Part shown: positions 36,273 through 44,706 of the stretch, piece by piece
Layout: each line of letters starts with the position of its first letter
Numbering within the stretch: the stretch's first letter is position 1
Assembly (NCBI RefSeq): GCF_015680405.1
Contig: NZ_JADLJS010000012.1
Coordinates: 58,116-122,115, forward strand
Reading direction: 5' to 3'
Length of the DNA stretch: 64,000 bases
Source: Pseudomonas pudica
Lineage (GTDB): Bacteria; Pseudomonadota; Gammaproteobacteria; Pseudomonadales; Pseudomonadaceae
The notes under the pieces: model-generated
What the model was told of the DNA's origin: nothing
The model's database searches: none
The model's input: the letters and a program-made list of their open reading frames with translations, nothing else
Made by a program: the position numbers and the translations under genes

Positions 36273-36791
36273 TTGTCTTCTGCACAGAGCCCACACGCCG
36301 ATCTGGTCGGTGCGCTGTACCGCGACCACCGCGGCTGGCTGCTCGCCTGGCTGCAACGCAGCATGGCCTGCCGCCAACGTGCCGAAGACCTGAGCCAGGA
36401 CACCTTCGTGCGCCTGCTTGGCCGTGCGCAACTGGATACGCCCCGCGAACCCCGCGCGTTCCTGGCCGCCGTGGCCAAGGGCCTGATGTTCGACCACTTC
36501 CGCCGCGCAGCGCTGGAACAGGCCTACCTGGCCGAACTGGCCCTGATGCCGGAAGCCGAACAACCTTCCCCGGAAGTGCAACATCTGATCCTTGAGGACC
36601 TCAAGGCCATCGACCGCCTGCTCGGCAAGCTGTCGAGCAAGGCCCGCGCAGCATTCCTGCACAATCGCTTGGACGGTATGAGCCATGCCGAAATCGCCGA
36701 GCGCATGGGGGTTTCGGTGTCGCGGGTGCGCCAGTACATCGCCCAGGGCATGCGCCAGTGCTACGTGGCCCTGTACGGGGAGCCGACGTGA
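36273..36791 (+). CDS. FecI-type ECF sigma factor
   Basis: The 172-residue sigma factor has region 2 (LVGALYRDHRGWLLAWLQ; EDLSQDTFVRLL) and region 4 (SHAEIAERMGVSVSRVRQYI). With the FecR gene coupled to it and a TonB receptor after that, it is a cell-surface-signalling sigma that should direct transcription of the receptor gene. The start is a TTG preceded by GGGGGGA; no ATG is available in the right place. Confidence 0.9.
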   Translation: MSSAQSPHADLVGALYRDHRGWLLAWLQRSMACRQRAEDLSQDTFVRLLGRAQLDTPREPRAFLAAVAKGLMFDHFRRAALEQAYLAELALMPEAEQPSPEVQHLILEDLKAIDRLLGKLSSKARAAFLHNRLDGMSHAEIAERMGVSVSRVRQYIAQGMRQCYVALYGEPT

Positions 36792-37744
36792 GCAGTGCAC
36801 CGGTTTCGTCCCGGGTGCTGGAAGCCGCCATTGCCTGGAAACTCAGCCTCGACAACGGCAGCGGCACACCTGACGAGCGCAGCGAATTCATGCGCTGGCA
36901 TGCCGCCAGCGAGGAGCACGCCCGCGCCTGGCGCCAGCTCGGCGCCATGGACCAGCGCGTGAGCGCCGCTGCCGGCCCGGCACGCCAGGCCCTGCTGCAA
37001 TCGCGCGCCGGCCTGCGCCGACGCATCGGCAAGGTCGGCGGCGGGCTGGCCGGCATGTTTCTTTTGGGCTCGCTGCTGGCCTGGGTCGGCGCACCATCGC
37101 TGGCACCGAGCTACTGGCTGGCCGACCAGCGTACCGCCACCGGCGAACTGCGTACCCTGCGCCTGGAAGACGGCACCTTGCTGAGCCTGAACAGCCACAC
37201 TGCCGTGGACATCGACTACGCCGGCGAGCAACGGGTGATCGTGCTGCATCAGGGCGAGATTTCCGTCGAAACCGGCCATCAGGACCCGCGCCCGCTGCTG
37301 GTGCGCACCGAAGATGGCCGCCTTCGCCCACTGGGCACGCGCTTCCTGGTGCGCCGCGAGGACGACGGCACGCGCCTGGAAGTGCTGCAAGCCTCGGTAG
37401 CCGCCATGCCGCTGAACAGTGGCGACGAACAGGTGCTGCGCGAAGGTCAGCAGGTGCTGATGAACGCCAACGGCCTTGGCCGAATCGGCACGGTGCCAGG
37501 CGGTGCCGACGCCTGGACCCGCGGCATGCTGGTGGTGGACAACGTACGCCTGGCTGACCTGCTGGCCGCGCTCGGCCAGTACCGCAGCGGTTACCTCGGA
37601 GTAGACGACAAGGTCGCCAACCTGCGGGTGACCGGCAGCTTCCCGCTGACCGACACCGATCTGGCGCTGTCGTCGCTGGTGCCGGCACTGCCGGTGAAGG
37701 TCGAACGGCATACCCAGTGGTGGGTGACCGTCGGTCCCAAGTAG
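36788..37744 (+). CDS. FecR-type anti-sigma regulator
   Basis: The 318-residue protein has a cytoplasmic N-terminus with the conserved Trp/Arg region (FMRWHAASEEHARAWRQLG). One transmembrane helix at about 85-105 (GGGLAGMFLLGSLLAWVGA) follows, then a periplasmic FecR domain (LRTLRLEDGTLLSLNSHTAV) and a C-terminal receptor-contact domain. It should hold the upstream sigma factor until the receptor signals. The start is a GTG overlapping the sigma stop (GTGA). Confidence 0.9.
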   Translation: MSSAPVSSRVLEAAIAWKLSLDNGSGTPDERSEFMRWHAASEEHARAWRQLGAMDQRVSAAAGPARQALLQSRAGLRRRIGKVGGGLAGMFLLGSLLAWVGAPSLAPSYWLADQRTATGELRTLRLEDGTLLSLNSHTAVDIDYAGEQRVIVLHQGEISVETGHQDPRPLLVRTEDGRLRPLGTRFLVRREDDGTRLEVLQASVAAMPLNSGDEQVLREGQQVLMNANGLGRIGTVPGGADAWTRGMLVVDNVRLADLLAALGQYRSGYLGVDDKVANLRVTGSFPLTDTDLALSSLVPALPVKVERHTQWWVTVGPK

Positions 37745-37856
37745 GCCTGCACCGGCCTCTTCGCGGGTAAACCCGCTCCCACAGGATTGCATCAGCCTCG
37801 AAGCCCCCGCGATCCCTGTGGAAGCGGGTTTACCCGCGAAAGGGCCGGTACAGGCA
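37744..37856. repeat. Inverted REP pair
   Basis: ACCGGCCTCTTCGCGGGTAA and the inverted GGTTTACCCGCGAAAGGGCC lie in the FecR-receptor gap; the right copy has one change (TGTGGAAGC). Confidence 0.88.
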
Positions 37857-37868
37857 AAAACCAACTTC

Positions 37869-37887
37869 AAATAATTCTCAATTTTTT
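37869..37887. promoter_or_regulatory. Possible Fur box before the TonB receptor gene
   Basis: AAATAATTCTCAATTTTTT, in reverse AAAATTGAGAATTATTT, resembles the AATGAGAATTATT element common in Pseudomonas Fur boxes, 77-95 bases before the start. Confidence 0.5.
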
Positions 37888-37963
37888 TCAGATTTACCCT
37901 GTCACTTTTGAAATCTCGCTCGGCAAGGAAGCAGTAAGCACTTATCCGTCGAGGAGCCGCTGC

Positions 37964-40399
37964 ATGTCCCGTGCTGTTGATCGTACCCTGCGCCCCAGCC
38001 TGATGGCCCTGGCCATCGCCGTGGCCGCGCCATTGGCCAGCCCTGCCCTGTTCGCCGCCGAGCAATCCGCTCAGCGCGCCTACGACCTGCCCAGCGCCCC
38101 GCTGGCCACCACCCTCAACCAGATCGCCAGCCAGTCCGGCATCACCCTGGCCATCGACCCGGCACTGGTCAGCGGCCGCACCTCGGCCCCGGTGAGCGGG
38201 CAGTATGATGGCCTCGGTGCCCTGCAGGCCGCCCTGCGCGGCACCGGCCTGCAGTTGCAGCAAAGCAGCGTGGGCAGCTACAGCCTGGTGGCTACGCCGG
38301 AAGGGACACTGGCGTTGCCGGAGACTGCGATCAATGCGACTTCCAACTATGAAAGCGCCTGGGGGCCGGTAGAGGGTTACACCGCTACCCGGACAGCAGC
38401 AGGCACCAAGACCGACACAGCCATCGCTGAACTGCCCCGCTCGGTGAGCGTGATCACCCGTAAGCAGATGGAAGACCGGCCGGTGCTCAACCTGAACGAT
38501 GCCCTTCGCTACACCGCTGGCGTGCAGAGCAGCGGCTATGGGTCCGACTCGCGCAGCGACTGGTTGCTGGTACGTGGCTTTGTACCTACCCAGTTCCTCG
38601 ATGGCTTGCCATTGCCCAAGGGCAACTACGCCACCCCCAAGATCGAACCCTGGAACCTGGAGCGCATCGCCGTGCTGCGCGGCCCGGCCTCTTCGGTCTA
38701 CGGCCAGACCCCACCAGGCGGCCTGCTGGACATGACCAGCCGTCGGCCGCAATTGGAAAGCAGCCACGAAATCGAAGCCCAGGTTGGCAGCAACAACCAC
38801 AAGCAGATCAACTTCGACAGCACCGGCAAGCTCGACGATGCAGGCCAGTTCCTGTACCGAGTGAGCGGCACCGTGCGTGACAGCGGTTCGCCAGTCGACC
38901 ACATCCCGGACAAGCGCTACAACATCGCGCCCAGCCTGACCTGGAACATCAACGACGACACCAAGCTGACTTTCATCAGCCAATATACCCGCGATGATAC
39001 CGGCATCACCGGCCAGTTCCTGCCACTGCAGGGCACCAAGCTGGATAGCCCCGCAGGCAAGATTTCGCACCACAAGAACCTGGGCGACCCGGATTGGGAG
39101 TCCTACGACCGAACCTACTACCACCTGGGTTATGCGTTCGAAACACGCCTGAACGACACCTGGCAGTTCCGTCAGAACTTGCGCTACGCGCGTAATGAAC
39201 TGGACTTCAAGAGCATTACCGCCGGTGGTTCGATCTGGCCAGCCGGTCCGGACGAAGCTGTAAGCGCCGATGGCACCGTGCAACGCACCGCCGGTATCGT
39301 CGAGGAGGACATCTCCCAGTTCGCCCTGGACAACAACTTCCAGGCCGACTTCCAGACCGGCCAGGTTGCCCATACCCTGCTGCTTGGGCTAGACCACCAG
39401 CGCTCGGACAGCAACGCACGCTGGCGCTGGGGCTCGGCTGGTGTGCCACCAAGCAATATCCACAACCCAATCTACGGTCAGGATTTCTCGAACGTTCAGT
39501 ACTTCGACATGTACGACTACGACCAGAAAACCCAGCAGACCGGCCTGTATATCCAGGACCAGATGGCCCTGGACAACTGGCGCCTGACCCTCGGTGGTCG
39601 TGAGGACTGGGTGCACACCGGCACCACCTTCCACAACCAAGGCGACGCCACCAATACTCAGCGCGACAAGAAGTTCAGTGGTAACGCAGCACTCAGCTAT
39701 GTATTCGATAACGGCCTGACGCCTTACATCTCCTATGCCGAGTCGTTCCAGGCTGCCACCGGCTCCACCGTCAACAGCACCGATGCCTTCAAACCGACCG
39801 AAGGCAAGCAATACGAACTGGGCATCAAATACCAGCCTCCAGGCAGCAATAGCCTGTTCACCGCTGCTGTGTTCGACCTGACGCAGGAGAACATGTCGGT
39901 AACCGAGGGTGGTGTGACCCGTCAGGTTGGCGAAGTGCGTGTCAAAGGCCTGGAGTTGGAGGCTACTTCGGATGTGACCGAGAACCTCAAACTGGTGGGC
40001 TCGTACACCTACAACGACAGCGAAATCATCAAAGGCACCAGTGACGAGAAAGGCAAGCGCATGGCGCAGGTGCCGCGCAACCAGGCCACTGCCTGGGCTG
40101 ACTACACCTGGCACAGCGGACCACTGGATGGGTTTGGGGTCGGCGTTGGCGTGCGCTACGTGGGCGACACCTACGGTAATACCACCAACACCGATTGGGG
40201 CCATGTGGGGTCCTACACCGTCTACGACGCATCGGTGCACTACGACCTGGGCCGCCTGAACAGCACCCTCAACGGAGTGACCGTAGCCGTGGATGCGAAG
40301 AACCTGTTCAACAAGGACTACTTGTCTACCTGTGACGGGTACTACTGCTACTACGGCGACGAGCGCAACGTGGTGGCCAGTGTCAATTACAAGTTCTGA
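37964..40399 (+). CDS. TonB-dependent siderophore receptor with signalling domain
   Basis: The 811-residue outer-membrane receptor has a signal peptide (about 1-31, ending SPALFAAEQ). An N-terminal STN signalling domain at about 40-100 (YDLPSAPLATTLNQIASQSG) contacts the FecR protein. A plug domain (ELPRSVSVITRKQMEDRPV; ERIAVLRGPASSVYGQTPPGG) and a 22-strand barrel end in VNYKF. The C-terminal Cys pair (CDGYYCYYGDERN) is typical of the ferrichrome/ferrioxamine receptor group, so a hydroxamate ligand is likely. The start is the ATG with GAGGAG at spacing 7. Confidence 0.92.
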   Translation: MSRAVDRTLRPSLMALAIAVAAPLASPALFAAEQSAQRAYDLPSAPLATTLNQIASQSGITLAIDPALVSGRTSAPVSGQYDGLGALQAALRGTGLQLQQSSVGSYSLVATPEGTLALPETAINATSNYESAWGPVEGYTATRTAAGTKTDTAIAELPRSVSVITRKQMEDRPVLNLNDALRYTAGVQSSGYGSDSRSDWLLVRGFVPTQFLDGLPLPKGNYATPKIEPWNLERIAVLRGPASSVYGQTPPGGLLDMTSRRPQLESSHEIEAQVGSNNHKQINFDSTGKLDDAGQFLYRVSGTVRDSGSPVDHIPDKRYNIAPSLTWNINDDTKLTFISQYTRDDTGITGQFLPLQGTKLDSPAGKISHHKNLGDPDWESYDRTYYHLGYAFETRLNDTWQFRQNLRYARNELDFKSITAGGSIWPAGPDEAVSADGTVQRTAGIVEEDISQFALDNNFQADFQTGQVAHTLLLGLDHQRSDSNARWRWGSAGVPPSNIHNPIYGQDFSNVQYFDMYDYDQKTQQTGLYIQDQMALDNWRLTLGGREDWVHTGTTFHNQGDATNTQRDKKFSGNAALSYVFDNGLTPYISYAESFQAATGSTVNSTDAFKPTEGKQYELGIKYQPPGSNSLFTAAVFDLTQENMSVTEGGVTRQVGEVRVKGLELEATSDVTENLKLVGSYTYNDSEIIKGTSDEKGKRMAQVPRNQATAWADYTWHSGPLDGFGVGVGVRYVGDTYGNTTNTDWGHVGSYTVYDASVHYDLGRLNSTLNGVTVAVDAKNLFNKDYLSTCDGYYCYYGDERNVVASVNYKF

Positions 40400-40409
40400 G
40401 TAAGCCGGG

Positions 40410-40501
40410 TCATTCACAGCACAAGGCTGCTCCTGCAACGGCCAGCACGGTCCCTGTAGGAGCAGCCTTGCGCGGCGAAAGGGCTGCGCAGCAGCCCCAG
40501 C
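40410..40501. repeat. Inverted REP-like pair (AAGGCTGCTCC subtype)
   Basis: GCACAAGGCTGCTCCTGCAA and the inverted CTGTAGGAGCAGCCTTGCGC are followed by a GGGCTGCGCAGCAGCCCC hairpin. Between the receptor and the PepSY gene. Confidence 0.75.
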
Positions 40502-40528
40502 TTCCAACAAGCAAAATTCGGTACCGTG

Positions 40529-41641
40529 ATGAAAAGCCCAACCATCCGCCGCTGGTCGGTGATCCACACCTGGAGCAGCCTGGTCTGCACCCTGTTCCTG
40601 CTGTTGCTGGCAGTCACCGGCCTGCCGCTGATCTTCCACCACGAACTCGAACACCTGCTCGGCGATGCCCCCGAACTGCGGGAAATGCCAGCCGATACGC
40701 CACACCTCGACCTGCAGCAGTTGGTGATCAAGGCCGAGCAGCACCGGCCCGGCGAAGTCATGCAGTACTTCGGTTACGACGAGGACGAAGCCAACGGCGT
40801 AGTGGCCATAACCGCCGCCACTGCCGGCACCGAACCCAATTCGTCGCACACCTTCATGCTCGACGCCCGCACCGGCGAAGCCGTGGCCATGCCGGCCGCC
40901 AACGGCGGCTTCATGATGACCATGCTGCGCCTGCACGTGGACATGTTCGCCGGCCTTCCCGGCAAGCTGCTACTGGCCTTCATGGGCGTGCTGTTCGTCG
41001 TGGCGATCATCTCCGGCACCGTGCTCTATGCACCGTTCATGCGCCGCCTGGACTTCGGCACGGTGCGCCACGGCAAATCCCGACGCCTGCGCTGGCTCGA
41101 CCTGCACAACCTGATCGGTGTGGTCACATTGGCCTGGGCTCTGACGGTAGGCGTGACTGGCGTGATCAGCGCGCTGTCGGACCTGGTTATCGCCGCCTGG
41201 CGCAACGACAGCCTGGCCGCCATGGTTGCCCCATACCGTGATGCCCCACCGCTCACCGAACGCGCCCCGGCCACCCGCCTGCTGACCATCGCCGAACAAG
41301 CCGCCCCCGGCATGCGCCCGGACTTCATCGCCTTCCCCGGCACACGCTTTTCCAGTGAGCACCACTATGCGGTGTTCATGAAGGGCGGCACGCACCTGAC
41401 CTCGCACCTGCTCACGCCTGTGCTGATCGATGCGCAAACGCTGGCGGTGACCGCAGTGGGCGAACGCCCGTGGTACATGGATGCCATGGGCCTGTCGCAA
41501 CCGCTGCACTTCGGTGACTACGGTGGTCGGCCTATGCAGATTCTGTGGGCGATCCTCGATGTGCTGACCATCATTGTGCTCGGCAGCGGGTTATACCTGT
41601 GGTGGGGCAAACAGCGCACGAAGCGGGAGGCGCGGCCATGA
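40529..41641 (+). CDS. PepSY-domain membrane protein of the iron-uptake cluster
   Basis: The 370-residue protein has four predicted transmembrane helices (about 15-35, 145-170, 190-215, 335-355) and PepSY-type periplasmic regions. Typical marks are WSVIHTWSSLVCTLFLLLLAVTGLPLIFHHE (read as two overlapping stretches) and GLYLWWGK at the end. Members beside siderophore receptors are thought to reduce ferric siderophores at the inner membrane. A GTG one codon earlier is possible. It overlaps the next small gene by four bases. Confidence 0.88.
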   Translation: MKSPTIRRWSVIHTWSSLVCTLFLLLLAVTGLPLIFHHELEHLLGDAPELREMPADTPHLDLQQLVIKAEQHRPGEVMQYFGYDEDEANGVVAITAATAGTEPNSSHTFMLDARTGEAVAMPAANGGFMMTMLRLHVDMFAGLPGKLLLAFMGVLFVVAIISGTVLYAPFMRRLDFGTVRHGKSRRLRWLDLHNLIGVVTLAWALTVGVTGVISALSDLVIAAWRNDSLAAMVAPYRDAPPLTERAPATRLLTIAEQAAPGMRPDFIAFPGTRFSSEHHYAVFMKGGTHLTSHLLTPVLIDAQTLAVTAVGERPWYMDAMGLSQPLHFGDYGGRPMQILWAILDVLTIIVLGSGLYLWWGKQRTKREARP

Positions 41642-41823
41642 GTCACAAGTCACAGCCGACCTGGCGCATCTTCATCTGGCCAACGGTCATGGCCCTGCTC
41701 ACTACCGTGGGGCTGTTTGCCGCCTTGCTGGGGGACGGGGTCTGGGACAGCCTGGCCTGGCTCGGCCTAGGGGTATCGGCTGCCCTCGGCCTGCAAGGTT
41801 TCTACCCTCGTTCACGGCAGTAA
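41638..41823 (+). CDS. Small two-helix membrane protein
   Basis: This 61-residue protein has two hydrophobic helices (IFIWPTVMALLTTVGLFAAL and LAWLGLGVSAALGLQGF). It starts within the stop codon of the PepSY gene (ATGA), so it is coupled to it. Similar small proteins often accompany PepSY genes; function unknown. Confidence 0.82.
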   Translation: MSHKSQPTWRIFIWPTVMALLTTVGLFAALLGDGVWDSLAWLGLGVSAALGLQGFYPRSRQ

Positions 41824-41889
41824 CCGGGTAATACCTGTACCCTCTTTTGCCGCGACATGGTTGGCTGCCATCTTCCAAGGAGCCACACC

Positions 41890-44706
41890 ATGACACCTTT
41901 GCAGCGCCTCGAAGCGCTAGATCAACAGCTCATCGCCCTTGAGCGAGGCAAACCCGAACTGGTGGGCGAAACGGAACCGGCCGCCATGCGTCAACGCTTT
42001 TTTGGTGACCTGGCAGCGTTCTGGAACGACCCTGTCGAAGAAGGCCAGAGCCGGTTCAAGCAGCTGCGCCAACTGCGTCATGAACAACTTCTGGCCGAAC
42101 TGGAACTGCGCCTCGCCGACCAGACCCTGGACTACAGCCACATCAGCCTGCTGCGCACCTCTCTGGAGCTGCCGTTACCCTGGCAGCGCAACCACTTGCC
42201 AGAAACCCACCGGGCCCAGGTTTATCGTCCGGTTTTCAACCGTTCGAGCCCTCATGGCCGGTTGCCGTTACCCGGCGTGCTGGTGCTTGTGGCAGACGCG
42301 CCGCAAGGGGTGGACGCCGAGCCGGTTACAGCTTCCGGCATAGCACTGTTGTGCAGCGTTTCCCACGGCGTCGAAGGGTTCGCCAATCTGGCCGAATTAC
42401 ATACCGAACTATGTGAGCGCCTGGACGACCCGCTGCAAAGCCGCCCACTGTTGCAACTGCTACCCCGCCTGGAGGACCAGCAGCTGGTAAGGTGTGCCGA
42501 CCGGCTGCGCTACGAGTGGTTTACCGGCGATCTGATCGAACAACAGGTAACTGATGTGCTCGACGCCCAGCATCAACGGCTTACCATCGCCTGGCACGCC
42601 GCCTGGACGCTTGGCCAGACCCCGGATCTGCCGGCACTGAAAACCGCCATAGCCAAACAGCAGTCACTGATCGACCTCATGGGCAGCCAATATGCGCTGT
42701 CCACCCGTTATGCACTGCTGCTGGAAAAAAACCTGCCCGCATGGCTGCGTGAGAGTTCCACGCAAAGCCTGACGCACATCATGCAAACGATCCAGGAGCT
42801 CGCCGGGGCCATCGCCCAGGCAGCTGCGCCTGGCTTGCTCACGCTGGAGCAATTCCGTACTCGCCACCACCTGCTCGCATGGGTACGTGAACGCCTGGGC
42901 GAGGCGCTACGCCGTGAGTTCGCCATCGAGTTGCCCGCCGAGAAAATCTGCGTATCCGTCACCCTGGCACGCCGCAAGGGCCCGTTGGTGAACCCACTGG
43001 CACCTTCCGGGTATGTTGCGGTTGTCAATCGTCGACATGTGGGTGATACCGTCGAACTGGTCCCCATCACCTACCGCCTCGACGAACTGGCGTTGCTCAA
43101 TATTGCCTGGTTCGACCTCGACTACTGGCTGACTGCTCGAGTCCACCACGAGGATGGCAGCCCACTCGACTCGCTATCCCCCGAGGGGGCGAAGCGCCTT
43201 GTACGCAAACTCGACGCCGGCAGTGGCTACATCAGCTTTCTGCGCACCCACCTGCTTGAATCCTCCGCTGCGCGTTGGCGCATGCAGGCCCACGGCAACA
43301 TAACCCGCACACGCATGCACGCCGAAGCGGCCAAGGCCCGTTACGCCAGGCATTTACTCGAGGGTACCCAAGAACGCGGTTATCGATGGATCAAGGCAGT
43401 TATCAACCACTCCGACAATCGCTGGCGACCCGCCATCGACGAGCAACGCGTCATGGTTCATCAATTGACCGCGGACGGGCATACGCTGCAAGGGGTACTG
43501 CTGATCAAAGCCCAGAATGAGGCTATTCAACCTCTTGTGTTGTACACACCAGACGCTCCCGACCGGCGCGCCTGGCGTGAATACCCGAACACCCGCGCCC
43601 TGCTGAAAATGTTACGCCGCACCCCCGCCCTGCGCCGTTACCTGGTTCAGCGGGCACCATTGGCCGATGGCATGCGGCTTGACCGGTTGATACGCAAGGG
43701 GCGCCTGGGGCCGCACGTGCAATGGCCAAAGATCGAAGGGAACCTGTTCGAAGCCCTTTACCGAGCGCAAGTCCAGGCCATGATCGCCGAAGCCGATGCC
43801 AACAGTCGCAGCCACAGCGAACTGCTTGGCGAAATCGGGCTGGCAACACTGCACCTGACCCTCGACATGATCAGCCTGGTGCTGCCAGCTCCGGCCCTCT
43901 CGTCCTTGGCCTTCGGGCGAATGTCGATCTCGGTCTGGGACGGTTTCGAGGCGATGAACAAGCAAGACCACGAGGCGATGCTTCATCACGCCATAGCTGC
44001 CTTCAGCCATGCTACCGATGGGCTGACCAGTTTCGCTAGCTCGCCCCTCATGCGCAGGGCGATGCGCGGCCTGCCACCTCAACCCCCGCGGCCCCTGCCA
44101 ACAACCCACGAAGCGGCCGTGGACGTGAGCAAACTGCGCTACCGGATCGACGGGGTCCACGGCGAGGAAGTGTACGAGCAGATCAATACGCTTGGCCCGG
44201 TTCGATACTTCGTGAAGGACAGCCAGGGGCGTATGTACAACGTCCACTTCGACGGCCATCGCTGGCGTGTGCTCGACCCCAGGCAACCGGACGCTTATGT
44301 ACAGTTGCCTATCAAGCGTCTGCGCAATGGCAACTGGGTAGTCGATTCCATCGTGCTATGGCATGACGGGTTACCTGACGTAGCCCAGCTGTTGGAAGAC
44401 GTACGCCTTCAACCTGCGGTTGAGGGCGAAGCGGTGGCAGGTGAGACCAACCTGTACGATGCCGGGGGGCAACTCTATCTGCAGTTAGGCACCCATCAGT
44501 TGCCGGTCCGTCGGCACCTGCTTGCCGATCATTACCATTTGCAACTGCCCGAGAAGGCCCTGGGTGCAGTCCACGCCTGGGCCGTGCTACGCCAGCTGGA
44601 AGGCCAGTGGCGCATCCGAGTGCGCCAGCCAGGCCGCAGCAGCGACTGGCTGGCACTGCCGGCGGTTTACTCGGCCAGCTTGGGCAGCAGCCGGTCAAGC
44701 CGCTGA
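41890..44706 (+). CDS. Large toxin-like protein of the dermonecrotic/DUF6543 type
   Basis: The 938-residue protein has no signal peptide. It resembles the large Pseudomonas proteins annotated as dermonecrotic-toxin-domain (DUF6543), by its long helical N-terminal half, a central part with YRLDELALLNIAWFDLDYW, and a hydrophobic stretch near residues 650-680 (TLDMISLVLPAPALSSLAFG). C-terminal modules (YFVKDSQGRMYNVHFDGHRW) look beta-rich. The start is the ATG with AAGGAG upstream. Its 3' end overlaps the convergent LPS kinase gene by 40 bases. More A/T-ending codons than neighbours suggest acquisition. No immunity or secretion gene is adjacent. Confidence 0.75.
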   Translation: MTPLQRLEALDQQLIALERGKPELVGETEPAAMRQRFFGDLAAFWNDPVEEGQSRFKQLRQLRHEQLLAELELRLADQTLDYSHISLLRTSLELPLPWQRNHLPETHRAQVYRPVFNRSSPHGRLPLPGVLVLVADAPQGVDAEPVTASGIALLCSVSHGVEGFANLAELHTELCERLDDPLQSRPLLQLLPRLEDQQLVRCADRLRYEWFTGDLIEQQVTDVLDAQHQRLTIAWHAAWTLGQTPDLPALKTAIAKQQSLIDLMGSQYALSTRYALLLEKNLPAWLRESSTQSLTHIMQTIQELAGAIAQAAAPGLLTLEQFRTRHHLLAWVRERLGEALRREFAIELPAEKICVSVTLARRKGPLVNPLAPSGYVAVVNRRHVGDTVELVPITYRLDELALLNIAWFDLDYWLTARVHHEDGSPLDSLSPEGAKRLVRKLDAGSGYISFLRTHLLESSAARWRMQAHGNITRTRMHAEAAKARYARHLLEGTQERGYRWIKAVINHSDNRWRPAIDEQRVMVHQLTADGHTLQGVLLIKAQNEAIQPLVLYTPDAPDRRAWREYPNTRALLKMLRRTPALRRYLVQRAPLADGMRLDRLIRKGRLGPHVQWPKIEGNLFEALYRAQVQAMIAEADANSRSHSELLGEIGLATLHLTLDMISLVLPAPALSSLAFGRMSISVWDGFEAMNKQDHEAMLHHAIAAFSHATDGLTSFASSPLMRRAMRGLPPQPPRPLPTTHEAAVDVSKLRYRIDGVHGEEVYEQINTLGPVRYFVKDSQGRMYNVHFDGHRWRVLDPRQPDAYVQLPIKRLRNGNWVVDSIVLWHDGLPDVAQLLEDVRLQPAVEGEAVAGETNLYDAGGQLYLQLGTHQLPVRRHLLADHYHLQLPEKALGAVHAWAVLRQLEGQWRIRVRQPGRSSDWLALPAVYSASLGSSRSSR

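Noticed and set aside
36761..39373. An 870-codon frame antisense to the FecR and TonB receptor genes
   Set aside because: It crosses two well-supported genes and a REP pair, so it cannot be a single real gene.
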